A DNA stretch of 64,000 nucleotides from the NCBI RefSeq assembly GCF_027924665.1, contig NZ_AP027043.1:3596001-3660000 (forward strand), given 5' to 3'. Position numbers and translations under genes: made by a program. This document shows positions 54,577 to 63,300 of this stretch, in pieces. The notes under the pieces are model-generated. The model was not told the origin of the DNA and did not search any database. It saw only the letters and a program-made list of their open reading frames with translations. The DNA comes from Flavobacterium sp. GSB-24. Its GTDB lineage: Bacteria; Bacteroidota; Bacteroidia; Flavobacteriales; Flavobacteriaceae. How positions within the stretch are numbered: the stretch's first letter is position 1; each line of letters opens with the position of its first letter.

Positions 54577-55098
54577 TTACCAAAGATCAGCTACTTCATT
54601 TTTAATATAACCCAAAGCAGCATTACTAGGAGATTGTTTTTCTAGTAAATCGTTCAAAATTACTTCGCGTAATTTGTCTGCATTATCTACTTTATCGCTC
54701 ATTGCGGCTTTACGAATCATTTGAATGGTTGCATTTTTTGCAGTTGTAATAATTGTCCAGCATTCGTCTGACATGTAAATCTGCTGTGTCAAATTATGTT
54801 CAAATTCTTGTTCGATTTGTTCGATTACAAAATTTTCATAATCGTGTTTATCTTGAGAAATTGGAGAAATCCTGATTAATAATTTAGTCAAATTAATGCG
54901 CTCTAAAAATAAAGTCATACGCTCATAAGCCTGCAAACGTATTGGCAGAGATTGTTTTTGATATTCTTTATTTAATAAAAAAGCACGCTTTCTATCATTG
55001 TTTTTAATGTGCAGTTCAAAGAAACGATAAGCTACAACTCCTGTAACTAATGCCGGCAGAGTATAACTCGCAAGTTCTATAATTTTATTAAAATCCAT
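54577..55098 (-). CDS. Membrane-anchored helical protein, DUF7935-like
   Basis: The 173-residue protein has one N-terminal TM helix (LASYTLPALVTGVVAYRFF, about 9-27) and a long helical cytoplasmic part with PIRLQAYERMTLFLERINLT (52-71). This matches a conserved flavobacterial family I associate with DUF7935. Function unknown. It is monocistronic and divergent from the TSUP permease gene. Confidence 0.65.
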   Translation of the reverse strand: MDFNKIIELASYTLPALVTGVVAYRFFELHIKNNDRKRAFLLNKEYQKQSLPIRLQAYERMTLFLERINLTKLLIRISPISQDKHDYENFVIEQIEQEFEHNLTQQIYMSDECWTIITTAKNATIQMIRKAAMSDKVDNADKLREVILNDLLEKQSPSNAALGYIKNEVADLW

Positions 55099-55153
55099 TT
55101 GAATAATTTTTAAGCAAAAATATACTTTTTAAGGAAAAATCCACTTTAAATTT

Positions 55154-55186
55154 TTGGTAATAAACAAAAAGGAAGCTGTACTTTTG
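55154..55186 (+). promoter_or_regulatory. Promoter of the TSUP permease gene
   Basis: TTG at 55154-55156 and TACTTTTG at 55179-55186 are 22 bases apart, a good Bacteroidota-type promoter. The start codon is 38 bases downstream. Confidence 0.6.
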
Positions 55187-55223
55187 CAACTTGTTTTTTA
55201 ATGTATCTGAAATATAGTTTTTA

Positions 55224-55991
55224 ATGGATTCCTATATCATTTTTTTTCTTTGTTTAGCAGCTTTTGCAGCGGGATTTATTGATGCCATTGTTGGTGGCGG
55301 CGGATTGATACAAACTCCAATGGGATTAATTTTATTACCCAATTTACCAGTTTCTACAGTTGTAGGTACATTAAAGATTCCAGCTTTCAGCGGAACAGCT
55401 TTTGCTGCTTTTCAGTATTTAAAAAAGGTTGTTATTCAGTGGAAATTGCTGCTCATTATGATGTGTCTGGCGGTTCCTTCGGCATTTTTAGGTTCTACGA
55501 TTTTGACGATGGTGAGCAACGATTTTATGAAACCGCTTTTACTGGTGGTTTTGTCTTTACTTTTTGTATATACTTACGCAAAGAAAAATTTTGGACAGCA
55601 TGCTGCGAAAGATCATTCTGCTGCAACACAAATAATTTATGCGGTTGTTATTAGCATAATCGTTGGTTTCTACGACGGATTTATCGGCCCTGGAACAGGA
55701 AGTTTCTTTGTAGTAGCATTTATAGCGCTTTTAGGTTTCGATTTTCTTCACGCTTCCGCGAATGCTAAAATGGTAAACTTGGCGACGAACTTTGGTTCGA
55801 TTTGCTTATTTATGATTAAAGGAAAAATTATCTGGACAATTGCAATTCCGATGGCAGTAAGCAACGGACTTGGAGGATGGCTGGGTGCAAAACTGGCTAT
55901 CAATAAAGGAAACGGTTTTATTCGGATTTTCTTTTTAATTGTGGTTGTTGGAACTTTGATTCGCTTTGGTTATGATGTGTTTTTTAAGTAA
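55224..55991 (+). CDS. TSUP/TauE-SafE family sulfite or organic-anion permease
   Basis: The 255-residue protein has about eight TM helices. It carries the TSUP half motifs FAAGFIDAIVGGGGLIQTPM (14-33) and GFYDGFIGPGTGSFFVVAFI (about 148-167), which mirror each other. Members export sulfite, sulfoacetate or similar anions. The substrate cannot be read here. It is monocistronic. Confidence 0.9.
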   Translation: MDSYIIFFLCLAAFAAGFIDAIVGGGGLIQTPMGLILLPNLPVSTVVGTLKIPAFSGTAFAAFQYLKKVVIQWKLLLIMMCLAVPSAFLGSTILTMVSNDFMKPLLLVVLSLLFVYTYAKKNFGQHAAKDHSAATQIIYAVVISIIVGFYDGFIGPGTGSFFVVAFIALLGFDFLHASANAKMVNLATNFGSICLFMIKGKIIWTIAIPMAVSNGLGGWLGAKLAINKGNGFIRIFFLIVVVGTLIRFGYDVFFK

Positions 55992-56126
55992 GTTTTTTCT
56001 AGGTTCTAAGGTTCTGGAATTCTAAGGAGTTGAGACTTTGAATATCGAAGTTCTTAAGTAATTAAAGAAAAGAAACTTAGCGCCTTAGAATCTTAGCATC
56101 TCAGAACCTTTAAAAAAGATTGTTTG
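55992..56126. repeat. Dispersed phrase-like repeats 3' of the TSUP gene
   Basis: TTCTAGGTTCTAAGGTTCTG and TTAGCGCCTTAGAATCTTAG, CATCTCAGAACCTTT are words of the same family as at 47000 and 36121; a further copy is at 56231-56290. No gene is visible. Confidence 0.6.
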
Positions 56127-56200
56127 AATCTAGCCCCGATTGAGGCGGTATCCTCGTAATGAAATGAAGAGATAAAGCCGAAAGCGGGAAACCATGCCGA
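56127..56200. ncRNA. Candidate dispersed structured element (possibly Flavo-1-like)
   Basis: AATCTAGCCCCGATTGAGGC, GGTATCCTCG and, after about 30 bases, AAAGCCGAAAGCGGGA form an element with GC-rich conserved-looking ends in an AT-rich gap. The wording (TAGCCCCGAT...AGCGGGA) recurs in flavobacterial intergenic regions as far as I recall, and may be the Flavo-1 RNA motif. I could not test it. Confidence 0.4.
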
Positions 56201-56301
56201 AAAATATGCCTTTTGTTTGGCTTCAAAAAAACTTAGAACCTTAGTATCTCAACATCTTAGAACCTTTGCGCAGCTTCTTAGGAACTTTCTTTTTAAATTC
56301 T

Positions 56302-56309
56302 TAATTTTG
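56302..56309 (+). promoter_or_regulatory. -7 promoter element of the UvrD/PcrA-type gene
   Basis: TAATTTTG matches TAnnTTTG and is 19 bases ahead of ATG 56329. AAAAGGAG in between may be a ribosome-binding site. Confidence 0.5.
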
Positions 56310-56328
56310 CCTAAAAGGAGAAAATTAC

Positions 56329-58662
56329 ATGCAGAAATATATTGACCAGCTCAACGAAGCGCAAAGACAGCCCGTTCTTAAAAAAGATGGGCCAATGATT
56401 ATTATTGCTGGTGCAGGTTCGGGAAAGACCCGAGTTTTAACAATTAGAATTGCTTATTTGATGGCGCAGGGCGTTGATGCCTTCAATATTTTGTCGCTGA
56501 CTTTTACCAATAAAGCGGCCCGCGAGATGAAACACAGGATTTCGGATATTGTCGGGGCGAGCGAGGCAAAGAACCTTTGGATGGGAACGTTTCACTCTAT
56601 TTTTGCGCGTATCCTGCGTGCAGAATCTGATCACTTGGGTTATCCTTCCAATTTTACCATATATGATTCTCAGGATTCCGCTAGGTTAATTTCTTCTATT
56701 ATTAAGGAAATGCAGCTGGATCGTGATATTTACAAACCAAAACAAATTTTAGGACGTATATCTAGTTACAAAAACAGCTTGATTACGGTAAAAGCCTATT
56801 TTAATAATCCAGAATTGGTTGAAGCCGATGCAATGGCGAAAAGACCAAGATTGGGAGAAATATATCAGCAGTATGTGGAGCGCTGTTTTAAAGCCGGCGC
56901 AATGGATTTTGATGATTTACTGTTGAAAACCAACGAATTGCTAACTCGTTTTCCAGAAGTTCTGGCTAAATATCAAGATCGTTTTCGTTATATCTTGGTT
57001 GATGAGTACCAAGATACAAATCACTCTCAGTATTTGATTGTTAGGGCTTTATCTGATAGGTTTCAGAATATTTGTGTGGTTGGAGATGATGCGCAGAGTA
57101 TTTATGCTTTCCGTGGTGCAAATATTAATAACATTTTGAATTTCCAAAAGGATTATGAAGGTGTAGTAATGTTTCGTTTAGAGCAGAATTACCGTTCGAC
57201 AAGAAATATTGTTGAAGCGGCAAATACTGTGATGGAACATAATAAAACCAAACTAGACAAAGTAGTTTGGACTGCAAACGAATTTGGTCCTAAAATTAAA
57301 GTTCACAGAAGTTTGACAGATGCTGAAGAAGGGCGTTTTGTAGCCAGTACGATTTTTGAGCAGAAAATGCAGAATCAGCTTCATAATGGTGCTTTTGCAA
57401 TTTTGTATCGTACAAATGCTCAGTCACGTGCGATGGAGGATGCTTTGAGAAAACGTGATATTCCGTATAGAATTTACGGCGGATTGTCGTTCTACCAACG
57501 TAAGGAGATTAAAGACGTTTTATGTTATTTACGCTTGGTTCTGAATCCGAAAGATGAAGAGGCTTTGATTCGTGTGATTAATTATCCTGCACGTGGAATT
57601 GGTGATACAACGGTAGAAAAATTGACGATTGCAGCCAATCATTACAAACGATCGATTTGGGAAGTAATGGTTAATATTGACAAGATCGATTTAAAACTGA
57701 ATGCTGGAACAAAAAATAAACTGAAAGATTTTGTGACGATGATTCAGAGTTTTCAGGTGATAGATCAGAATCATGATGCATTCTATATTACAGACCACGT
57801 TGCAAAGAAAACTGGTTTGGTTCAGGAATTGAAGAAAGATGCTACGCCGGAAGGAATGGCGAAAATTCAGAATATAGAAGAGCTTTTAAACGGTATTAAA
57901 GATTTTACCGAAGGACAAAGAGAAATTGATGGAGCAAGAGGCGCACTTTCTGAATTTATGGAAGATGTGGCTTTGGCAACAGATTTAGACAAAGATACCA
58001 ATGATGAAGATCGTGTAGCTTTAATGACGATTCACTTAGCGAAGGGACTTGAATTCCCGCACGTTTTTGTGGTGGGTATGGAAGAAGATTTGTTCCCGAG
58101 TGCGATGAGTATGAGTACTAGAAGTGAATTGGAAGAAGAACGTCGTTTATTTTACGTAGCTTTAACTCGTGCAGAACATCAGGCGTATTTGACTTATGCG
58201 CAATCTCGTTATCGCTGGGGAAAACTGACAGATAGTGAACCTTCAAGATTTATTGAAGAAATTGATGGTCAATATTTAGAATATCTAACTCCTGCAGAAA
58301 CGAATTATCGCTATAAATCACCAATTGATGGTGATATTTTCGGTGATGTTGATAAGTCTAAACTAAGATTAGCAAAACCGGTGGGAGGAACACCTCCAAA
58401 ACATATTACAGATAATAATCCGAAACCGGATATGAATATCAGAAAGTTAAAGCCAGTAGGGACTAATCCGAATGCAAGTGCACCAAATTTATTTGACAGT
58501 AAATTGACTGTTGGAAATGTTGTAATGCACGAACGTTTTGGTAAAGGAGAAGTGATTAACCTAGAAGGTGTTGGCGCTGATAAAAAAGCAGAAATCAAAT
58601 TTGAAGTAGGAGGAATTAAGAAACTCTTGCTGAGATTTGCTAAATTAGATGTGGTAGGATAA
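56329..58662 (+). CDS. UvrD/PcrA-type ATP-dependent DNA helicase
   Basis: The 777-residue SF1A helicase carries IIAGAGSGKTRVL (Walker A, about 25-37), SLTFTNKAAREMKHRI (Ia), LVDEYQDTNHSQYLI (II), GDDAQSIYAFRGA (III), EQNYRSTRNI (IV), TIHLAKGLEFPHVFVVGMEE (V) and FYVALTRAEHQAYLTYAQSR (VI). It unwinds DNA 3' to 5' in mismatch and excision repair. The C-terminal VGNVVMHERFGKGEVINLEG Tudor-like domain is typical of PcrA/UvrD and binds RNA polymerase. Confidence 0.95.
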   Translation: MQKYIDQLNEAQRQPVLKKDGPMIIIAGAGSGKTRVLTIRIAYLMAQGVDAFNILSLTFTNKAAREMKHRISDIVGASEAKNLWMGTFHSIFARILRAESDHLGYPSNFTIYDSQDSARLISSIIKEMQLDRDIYKPKQILGRISSYKNSLITVKAYFNNPELVEADAMAKRPRLGEIYQQYVERCFKAGAMDFDDLLLKTNELLTRFPEVLAKYQDRFRYILVDEYQDTNHSQYLIVRALSDRFQNICVVGDDAQSIYAFRGANINNILNFQKDYEGVVMFRLEQNYRSTRNIVEAANTVMEHNKTKLDKVVWTANEFGPKIKVHRSLTDAEEGRFVASTIFEQKMQNQLHNGAFAILYRTNAQSRAMEDALRKRDIPYRIYGGLSFYQRKEIKDVLCYLRLVLNPKDEEALIRVINYPARGIGDTTVEKLTIAANHYKRSIWEVMVNIDKIDLKLNAGTKNKLKDFVTMIQSFQVIDQNHDAFYITDHVAKKTGLVQELKKDATPEGMAKIQNIEELLNGIKDFTEGQREIDGARGALSEFMEDVALATDLDKDTNDEDRVALMTIHLAKGLEFPHVFVVGMEEDLFPSAMSMSTRSELEEERRLFYVALTRAEHQAYLTYAQSRYRWGKLTDSEPSRFIEEIDGQYLEYLTPAETNYRYKSPIDGDIFGDVDKSKLRLAKPVGGTPPKHITDNNPKPDMNIRKLKPVGTNPNASAPNLFDSKLTVGNVVMHERFGKGEVINLEGVGADKKAEIKFEVGGIKKLLLRFAKLDVVG

Positions 58663-58744
58663 AAAAAATGTTTCAAGTTTCATGTTTCAAGTTATGAAAA
58701 ACAACTTGCAGCCTAAAACCTCAAACAAAAAAACTAAAAAAATT

Positions 58745-59365
58745 ATGGCCGAATTTATAAAAATATATCCAGATAAACCTAGTGAAGCTGCAATTGCAAA
58801 AGTTGTAAAAGTGCTTCAAAATGGTGGATTGGTGATTTATCCAACAGATACTGTTTACGGTTTAGGTTGTGATATTACCAATTCGAGAGCATTAGAAAAA
58901 ATTGCTAAGATAAAAGGAGTTAAATTGGAGAAAGCCAATTTTTCATTTATTTGTCATGACCTTAGTAATTTATCAGATTATGTGCGTCAGATTGATACTT
59001 CGACTTTTAAAATATTAAAAAGAGCTTTGCCAGGACCTTATACTTTTATTTTACCTGGAAATAATAATCTTCCAAAAGAATTTAAAAAGAAAACTACAGT
59101 TGGTATTCGTGTTCCTGACAATAATATTATTTTAGAAATTGTACGTCAGTTAGGAAATCCAGTAGTCTCAACTTCTATTCGTGATGAAGATGATGTGATT
59201 GAATATACAACAGATCCTGAATTGATCTTTGAGAAATGGCAAAACCTTGTAGACCTAGTAATTGATGGAGGATATGGAGATAATGTTGGTTCAACAATTA
59301 TAGATTTATCTGAACATGAACCAGTTATTGTAAGAGAAGGAAAAGGTGAAATTGATATTTTGTAA
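58745..59365 (+). CDS. L-threonylcarbamoyladenylate synthase (Sua5/YciO/YrdC family)
   Basis: I choose ATG at 58745 (MAEFIKIYPDKPSEA), giving 206 residues. The frame opens to 58682, but the extra 21 codons read through TTTCAAGTTTCATG-type dispersed repeat and resemble no family sequence. Motifs are GGLVIYPTDTVYGLGCD (substrate pocket), KRALPGPYTFIL and GIRVPDN. It makes threonylcarbamoyl-AMP for t6A in tRNA; a YciO paralogue role cannot be excluded. Confidence 0.9.
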   Translation: MAEFIKIYPDKPSEAAIAKVVKVLQNGGLVIYPTDTVYGLGCDITNSRALEKIAKIKGVKLEKANFSFICHDLSNLSDYVRQIDTSTFKILKRALPGPYTFILPGNNNLPKEFKKKTTVGIRVPDNNIILEIVRQLGNPVVSTSIRDEDDVIEYTTDPELIFEKWQNLVDLVIDGGYGDNVGSTIIDLSEHEPVIVREGKGEIDIL

Positions 59366-59480
59366 ATAAATACTTTAATTGTATAAAAGTTTAAAAATAA
59401 TACCTAACTTTAGTACAGTTAAAATTTAGTTAGTTATTTAAAAATAATGCTATTCTTGATTAGCCAAAATTAAGAATACA

Positions 59481-59508
59481 AAAAAGCAGGTCAATCGACC
59501 TGCTTTTT
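59481..59508. terminator. Bidirectional terminator between sua5-like and ompA-like genes
   Basis: AAAAAGCAGGTC-AATC-GACCTGCTTTTT is a perfect 12-bp stem with A and T tails, flanked by convergent genes. Confidence 0.9.
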
Positions 59509-59535
59509 CTGTTTTTATAAAATTTAAAACAAGAA

Positions 59536-60369
59536 TTATTTAGCTTGTTTTTTCATTTCTTTTTCAATCATATCATAGAATTGATCGATTTTTGGCATAA
59601 CTACAATACGAGTTCTTCTGTTACGAGCTTTGTTTTCAGCAGTATCATTAGCAACTAATGGTACATAAGAACTTCTACCTGCAGCAATTAATTTAGCTGG
59701 GTTAACACCAAGATCGTTTGTTAAAACACGAACGATAGAAGTAGAACGTTTCACACTTAAATCCCAGTTGTCTAAGATAATTCCGTTGCTTTTGTAAGGA
59801 ACATTATCTGTGTGTCCTTCAACCATACATTCGAAATCTGGTTTGTCGTTAACTACTTTTGCAACTTTTGCTAATACACCTTTTGCTGCATCAGTTACTT
59901 CGTAGCTTCCGCTTTTGAATAATAATTTATCAGCGATAGAGATAAATACAACTCCTTTTTCAACATTGATTTCGATATCTGGATCGTTGATTCCAACTGC
60001 ACCTTTTAAACTAGTAACTAATGCTAAAGTAACACTGTCTTTTTTAGTTAAAGCGTCTTGAAGTCTAGAAATTTTTAAATCTTTTTCTTTTAAGCTTTCA
60101 AGAGATTTTTCAAGATTCTCAGCACCTTTAGTAGTTAAGATAGTTAAATCTTTAGAGCTGTTGATTAAATCTTGATTATGTTGTTTGTAGCTTTCAGCTG
60201 TTGCAGCTAATCCAGCTTTTTCTTCTAAGCACGAATTTAATTTTACAGTACATGAGTTTAACAAATCTTGAGTCTCTTTGTTCTTAGCTTCCAACTCAGC
60301 ATATTTCTTTTTAGAAACACATGATGTTAAAGCCATTAATACTGATAGTGCGATAACTATTTTTCTCAT
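59536..60369 (-). CDS. OmpA-family lipoprotein with coiled coil
   Basis: The 277-residue protein has a lipoprotein signal ending MALTSC (C17), a long coiled coil (about 20-115), and an OmpA_C peptidoglycan-binding domain (about 150-265) with MVEGHTDNVPYKSNG, NWDLSVKRSTSIVRVL and NRRTRIVV. It anchors the outer membrane to the cell wall. A -7 element lies at 60397-60404. Two cysteines at about C40 and C47 in the coil (LLNSCTVKLNSC) are unusual. Confidence 0.92.
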   Translation of the reverse strand: MRKIVIALSVLMALTSCVSKKKYAELEAKNKETQDLLNSCTVKLNSCLEEKAGLAATAESYKQHNQDLINSSKDLTILTTKGAENLEKSLESLKEKDLKISRLQDALTKKDSVTLALVTSLKGAVGINDPDIEINVEKGVVFISIADKLLFKSGSYEVTDAAKGVLAKVAKVVNDKPDFECMVEGHTDNVPYKSNGIILDNWDLSVKRSTSIVRVLTNDLGVNPAKLIAAGRSSYVPLVANDTAENKARNRRTRIVVMPKIDQFYDMIEKEMKKQAK

Positions 60370-60396
60370 AAATTTAATTTTAATTAGACTTGATTA

Positions 60397-60404
60397 CAAA
60401 TTTA
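60397..60404 (-). promoter_or_regulatory. -7 promoter element of the OmpA-like gene
   Basis: TAAATTTG on the minus strand matches the consensus and lies 28 bases upstream of the start. It overlaps the stop of the upstream glycosyltransferase gene. Confidence 0.5.
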
Positions 60405-61421
60405 GTTTTTAATATTTTGAATACTGTTAAAGATTTCTTTAAATAAGGTCATTTTCCTGATATAATAAAGGAAAACGATGCTTTTAACCATATAGTATTG
60501 CTGTATCTGAAAATCTTTTCGTTTTCCGAGATATTTTAAAGATAAGCAATAAAATGAAAAATGTGCCTTTAAAATAGCAAAAGTGTGCCCGAATTTCCCT
60601 TGTGTAAGAAAACGGATACCTGCAATGCCGTCTAAAATCATACGGAAAAAAATCACAAAAAATAATCCCCTTTTTGGCAGATTTTTGACAAGCATTAATA
60701 ATGAATTTCTAAAATTCAAATAGGTCTTTTTAGGATTTCCCTGTTGTAATGTTGCACCACCAACATGATAAACGAGAGATTGATAATTATACTTAATAAT
60801 ATGTCCGTCGTTTGCAGCTCTCCAGCATAAATCAATTTCTTCTTGATGAGCAAAAAAACTTTCATCAAAACCTCCTAATTCATAAAATACATTCTTTCTA
60901 ATGAAAAAGCAAGCGCCTGAAGCCCAGAACAATTCAATATTTTCATCATATTGTCCGTTATCTTTTTCTACGGTATCAAAAATTCTTCCTCTACAAAATG
61001 GAAATCCATATTTGTCAATAAAACCACCCGCAGCACCAGCATATTCAAAATATTCTTTGTTTTTAAAATCGAGAATTTTAGGCTGAATAATAGCGGTTTG
61101 TTTTTCAGTATCAAAAGTTTCGAGAATTGGCTTAAGCCAGTTTTCTGTAACTTCGATATCAGAATTGACCAATGCATAAATTTCTGCATCAATATGTTTT
61201 AATGCATCATTATAACCTTTTGCAAAGCCGTGATTTCCTGAGTTTTTGACAATCTTTACGGTAGGGAAGTTTTCTTTAACGAACTCGATAGAATTATCTG
61301 TAGAATCGTTATCAGCAACATAAATTGCCGCGCCTTCTGAAAATTGAATAACAGATGGTAAAAACTGCTCAAGCAATTTTACTCCGTTCCAATTTAAAAT
61401 TACAACTGCTATTTTATCCAA
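60402..61421 (-). CDS. Glycosyltransferase family 2
   Basis: The 339-residue protein has the GT-A fold. VVILNWNGVKLLEQFLPSV at the N-terminus, YVADNDSTDNS, the DXD-like VNSDIEV (about 107-113) and FDESFFAHQEEIDLCWRA (ED acceptor motif) are intact. The C-terminal 90 residues contain a hydrophobic amphipathic stretch (RGLFFVIFFRMILDGIAGI). It probably transfers rhamnose-like sugars to cell-surface polysaccharide or lipid. It is 20 bases downstream of the HsdR_N-like gene. Confidence 0.92.
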   Translation of the reverse strand: MDKIAVVILNWNGVKLLEQFLPSVIQFSEGAAIYVADNDSTDNSIEFVKENFPTVKIVKNSGNHGFAKGYNDALKHIDAEIYALVNSDIEVTENWLKPILETFDTEKQTAIIQPKILDFKNKEYFEYAGAAGGFIDKYGFPFCRGRIFDTVEKDNGQYDENIELFWASGACFFIRKNVFYELGGFDESFFAHQEEIDLCWRAANDGHIIKYNYQSLVYHVGGATLQQGNPKKTYLNFRNSLLMLVKNLPKRGLFFVIFFRMILDGIAGIRFLTQGKFGHTFAILKAHFSFYCLSLKYLGKRKDFQIQQYYMVKSIVFLYYIRKMTLFKEIFNSIQNIKN

Positions 61422-61441
61422 AAGTACTTAATTATTTATTT

Positions 61442-61894
61442 TTAATGGTTTTCTTTATAATCAGGCAGGTTTCTCAAAAACTCATATTTTTCGTTTTCAA
61501 AATCCATTTGACAATAAAAATGGCTTAGTCCGTTTGTGACATTCAAAAACCGTGCCTGCATCGTCATATTATAACGGGCAATTTGGTCAAAAGTTGCCTG
61601 AGAGATTTTAACTTCTGGTGCTTTACATTCTACTAATATATGTATAGTACCATCTGAATTGAAAACCACAACATCATAGCGCTTTCGTAATCCGTTGACG
61701 GTTAAAACTTTCTCTACATTTATAAGTGATTTGGGATACTTTTTTTCGTACATTAAAAAATGCACAACGTGCTGGCGAACCCATTCTTCTGGCGTGAGAA
61801 TTATAAATTTTTTCCTGATTTCATCAAAAATAGACACTTTATTTTCGCTATTTTTGAATCGGAAAGTGTAAGCAGGGAAATTAAGTTTTAACAT
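61442..61894 (-). CDS. HsdR_N-like nuclease-domain protein
   Basis: The 150-residue protein is a stand-alone type I restriction enzyme R N-terminal (HSDR_N) domain. LNFPAYTFRFKN, then TPEEWVRQHVVHFLMYEKKY, YDVVVFNSDG and ILVECKAPEVKIS form the PD-(D/E)XK core with D74-x(13)-E-C-K. No helicase or methylase is nearby. This small protein is conserved next to holA in flavobacteria, so a housekeeping DNA role is more likely than restriction. A perfect -7 element ends four bases before its ATG, so the mRNA may be leaderless. Confidence 0.85.
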   Translation of the reverse strand: MLKLNFPAYTFRFKNSENKVSIFDEIRKKFIILTPEEWVRQHVVHFLMYEKKYPKSLINVEKVLTVNGLRKRYDVVVFNSDGTIHILVECKAPEVKISQATFDQIARYNMTMQARFLNVTNGLSHFYCQMDFENEKYEFLRNLPDYKENH

Positions 61895-61898
61895 AAAG

Positions 61899-61906
61899 CA
61901 AATATA
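61899..61906 (-). promoter_or_regulatory. -7 promoter element abutting the HsdR_N-like gene
   Basis: TATATTTG on the minus strand matches the consensus exactly; only CTTT separates it from ATG. Transcription would start at or beyond the start codon, implying a leaderless message if this box is used. Confidence 0.45.
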
Positions 61907-61991
61907 ATTTGAAAATTAGTCAATTTGAAAATTAGTTAATTATTTATTTTTGAAACTGAAAACTGAGCCTGAACACTGAAAACTTAATTTA

Positions 61992-62996
61992 ATGGACGAA
62001 GTAGTAAAAATCGTTAACGATATAAAAGCCGGAAATATTAAACCAATTTATTTTTTAATGGGTGAAGAGCCTTATTATATAGATAAATTGTCTGAATATA
62101 TTGAGCAGAATGTTTTGGCTGAAGAAGAGAAAGGCTTTAATCAGACAGTTTTGTACGGAAGAGATGTTTCTATTGATGATATTGTTTCAACAGCTAAACG
62201 CTATCCTATGATGGCTGATCGTCAGGTTGTTATTGTGAAAGAGGCTCAGGATTTGTCTCGTACAATAGATAAAATAGAATCTTATGTAGAGAATCCGATG
62301 GAAACTACAGTGTTGGTTTTCTGTTATAAATATAAAACACTCGATAAACGTAAAAAAGTCACTAAACTTTTAGCACAAAAAGGTGTCGTTTACGAAAGTA
62401 AAAAATTATACGAAAATCAAGTAGGCGACTGGATCAAGCGTGTTTTGGCGGGTAAAAAATATACGATTGATCCTAAAGCTAATGCGATGCTTGTGGAGTT
62501 TTTAGGAACCGATTTAAGTAAAATTAATAATGAACTCGAAAAACTCCGGATCATTTTGCCGCAGGGAACTATGATTATGCCTGAGCATATTGAAGAAAAT
62601 ATTGGTTTCAGTAAAGACTATAATGTTTTTGAACTTCGAAAAGCAATTGGAGAACGCAATCAGCTAAGAGCATATAAGATAGCAGAAAATTTTGCTCATA
62701 ACCCTAAAGAATATCCTTTGGTTATGACGACAGGATTGGTATTCGGCTTTTTTATACAGCTTCTAAAATATCACGGACTGAAAGATAAAAATCCAAAAAA
62801 TGTGGCTGCCGCAATTGGAGTAAATCCATATTTCTTGAAAGAATATGATTTAGCTGTAAAAAATTATCCAATGCGAAAAGTTAGCCAGATCGTTGGCGCT
62901 TTACGAGATATTGATATTAAAAGTAAAGGTGTGGGAGCCAACGCTTTATCACAATCCGATTTGCTGAAAGAAATGCTGTATAAAATATTTAATTAA
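61992..62996 (+). CDS. holA: DNA polymerase III delta subunit
   Basis: The 334-residue protein has the family pattern: KPIYFLMGEEPYYIDKLSEY at 18-37, the SRTIDKIESYVENPMETT AAA+ core, ELEKLRIIL, and a C-terminal helical domain with SQSDLLKEMLYKIF. It opens the sliding clamp as part of the clamp loader. Its 5' gap has GAAAACTGAGCCTGAACACT repeats. It is divergent from the HsdR_N-like gene. Confidence 0.92.
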   Translation: MDEVVKIVNDIKAGNIKPIYFLMGEEPYYIDKLSEYIEQNVLAEEEKGFNQTVLYGRDVSIDDIVSTAKRYPMMADRQVVIVKEAQDLSRTIDKIESYVENPMETTVLVFCYKYKTLDKRKKVTKLLAQKGVVYESKKLYENQVGDWIKRVLAGKKYTIDPKANAMLVEFLGTDLSKINNELEKLRIILPQGTMIMPEHIEENIGFSKDYNVFELRKAIGERNQLRAYKIAENFAHNPKEYPLVMTTGLVFGFFIQLLKYHGLKDKNPKNVAAAIGVNPYFLKEYDLAVKNYPMRKVSQIVGALRDIDIKSKGVGANALSQSDLLKEMLYKIFN

Positions 62997-63061
62997 GCCA
63001 GTAAAATTCACGATATTTGCGTTTCTAAAAATTTTGCTACTTAAAAAATAATTACACAATT

Positions 63062-63244
63062 ATGGGAATGAATAAAAATACCGTTTTAGGATGGGCTACT
63101 TTTATAATGGTACTTATGGGATTGTTACTTATAGGTCTTGGTGTTTTTAGATACAGTGAAGTATCAGGCTGGGGATTTGCTGCTGTTGGGGTTGGATTTT
63201 TGGCTAATGCATGGGTATTCAATGCTTTAAAAGGTAGAGTTTAA
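63062..63244 (+). CDS. CAL67264-family small membrane protein
   Basis: The 60-residue protein begins MGMNKNTVLGWATFIMVLMG; the second ATG (63068) may be the true start. Two TM helices span about 10-30 and 36-52. Conserved Bacteroidota family of unknown function, named from a flavobacterial reference. It lies just upstream of ettA on the same strand. Confidence 0.75.
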   Translation: MGMNKNTVLGWATFIMVLMGLLLIGLGVFRYSEVSGWGFAAVGVGFLANAWVFNALKGRV

Positions 63245-63300
63245 ATTGATTGCAATTAGAATATTAAAAAAATCATTAATTAAAATTAAAATAATATAGA

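Noticed and set aside
58682-58744. Upstream ATG for the sua5-like gene
   Set aside because: The added codons are dispersed repeat sequence (TTTCATGTTTCAAG); ATG 58745 gives the family N-terminus.
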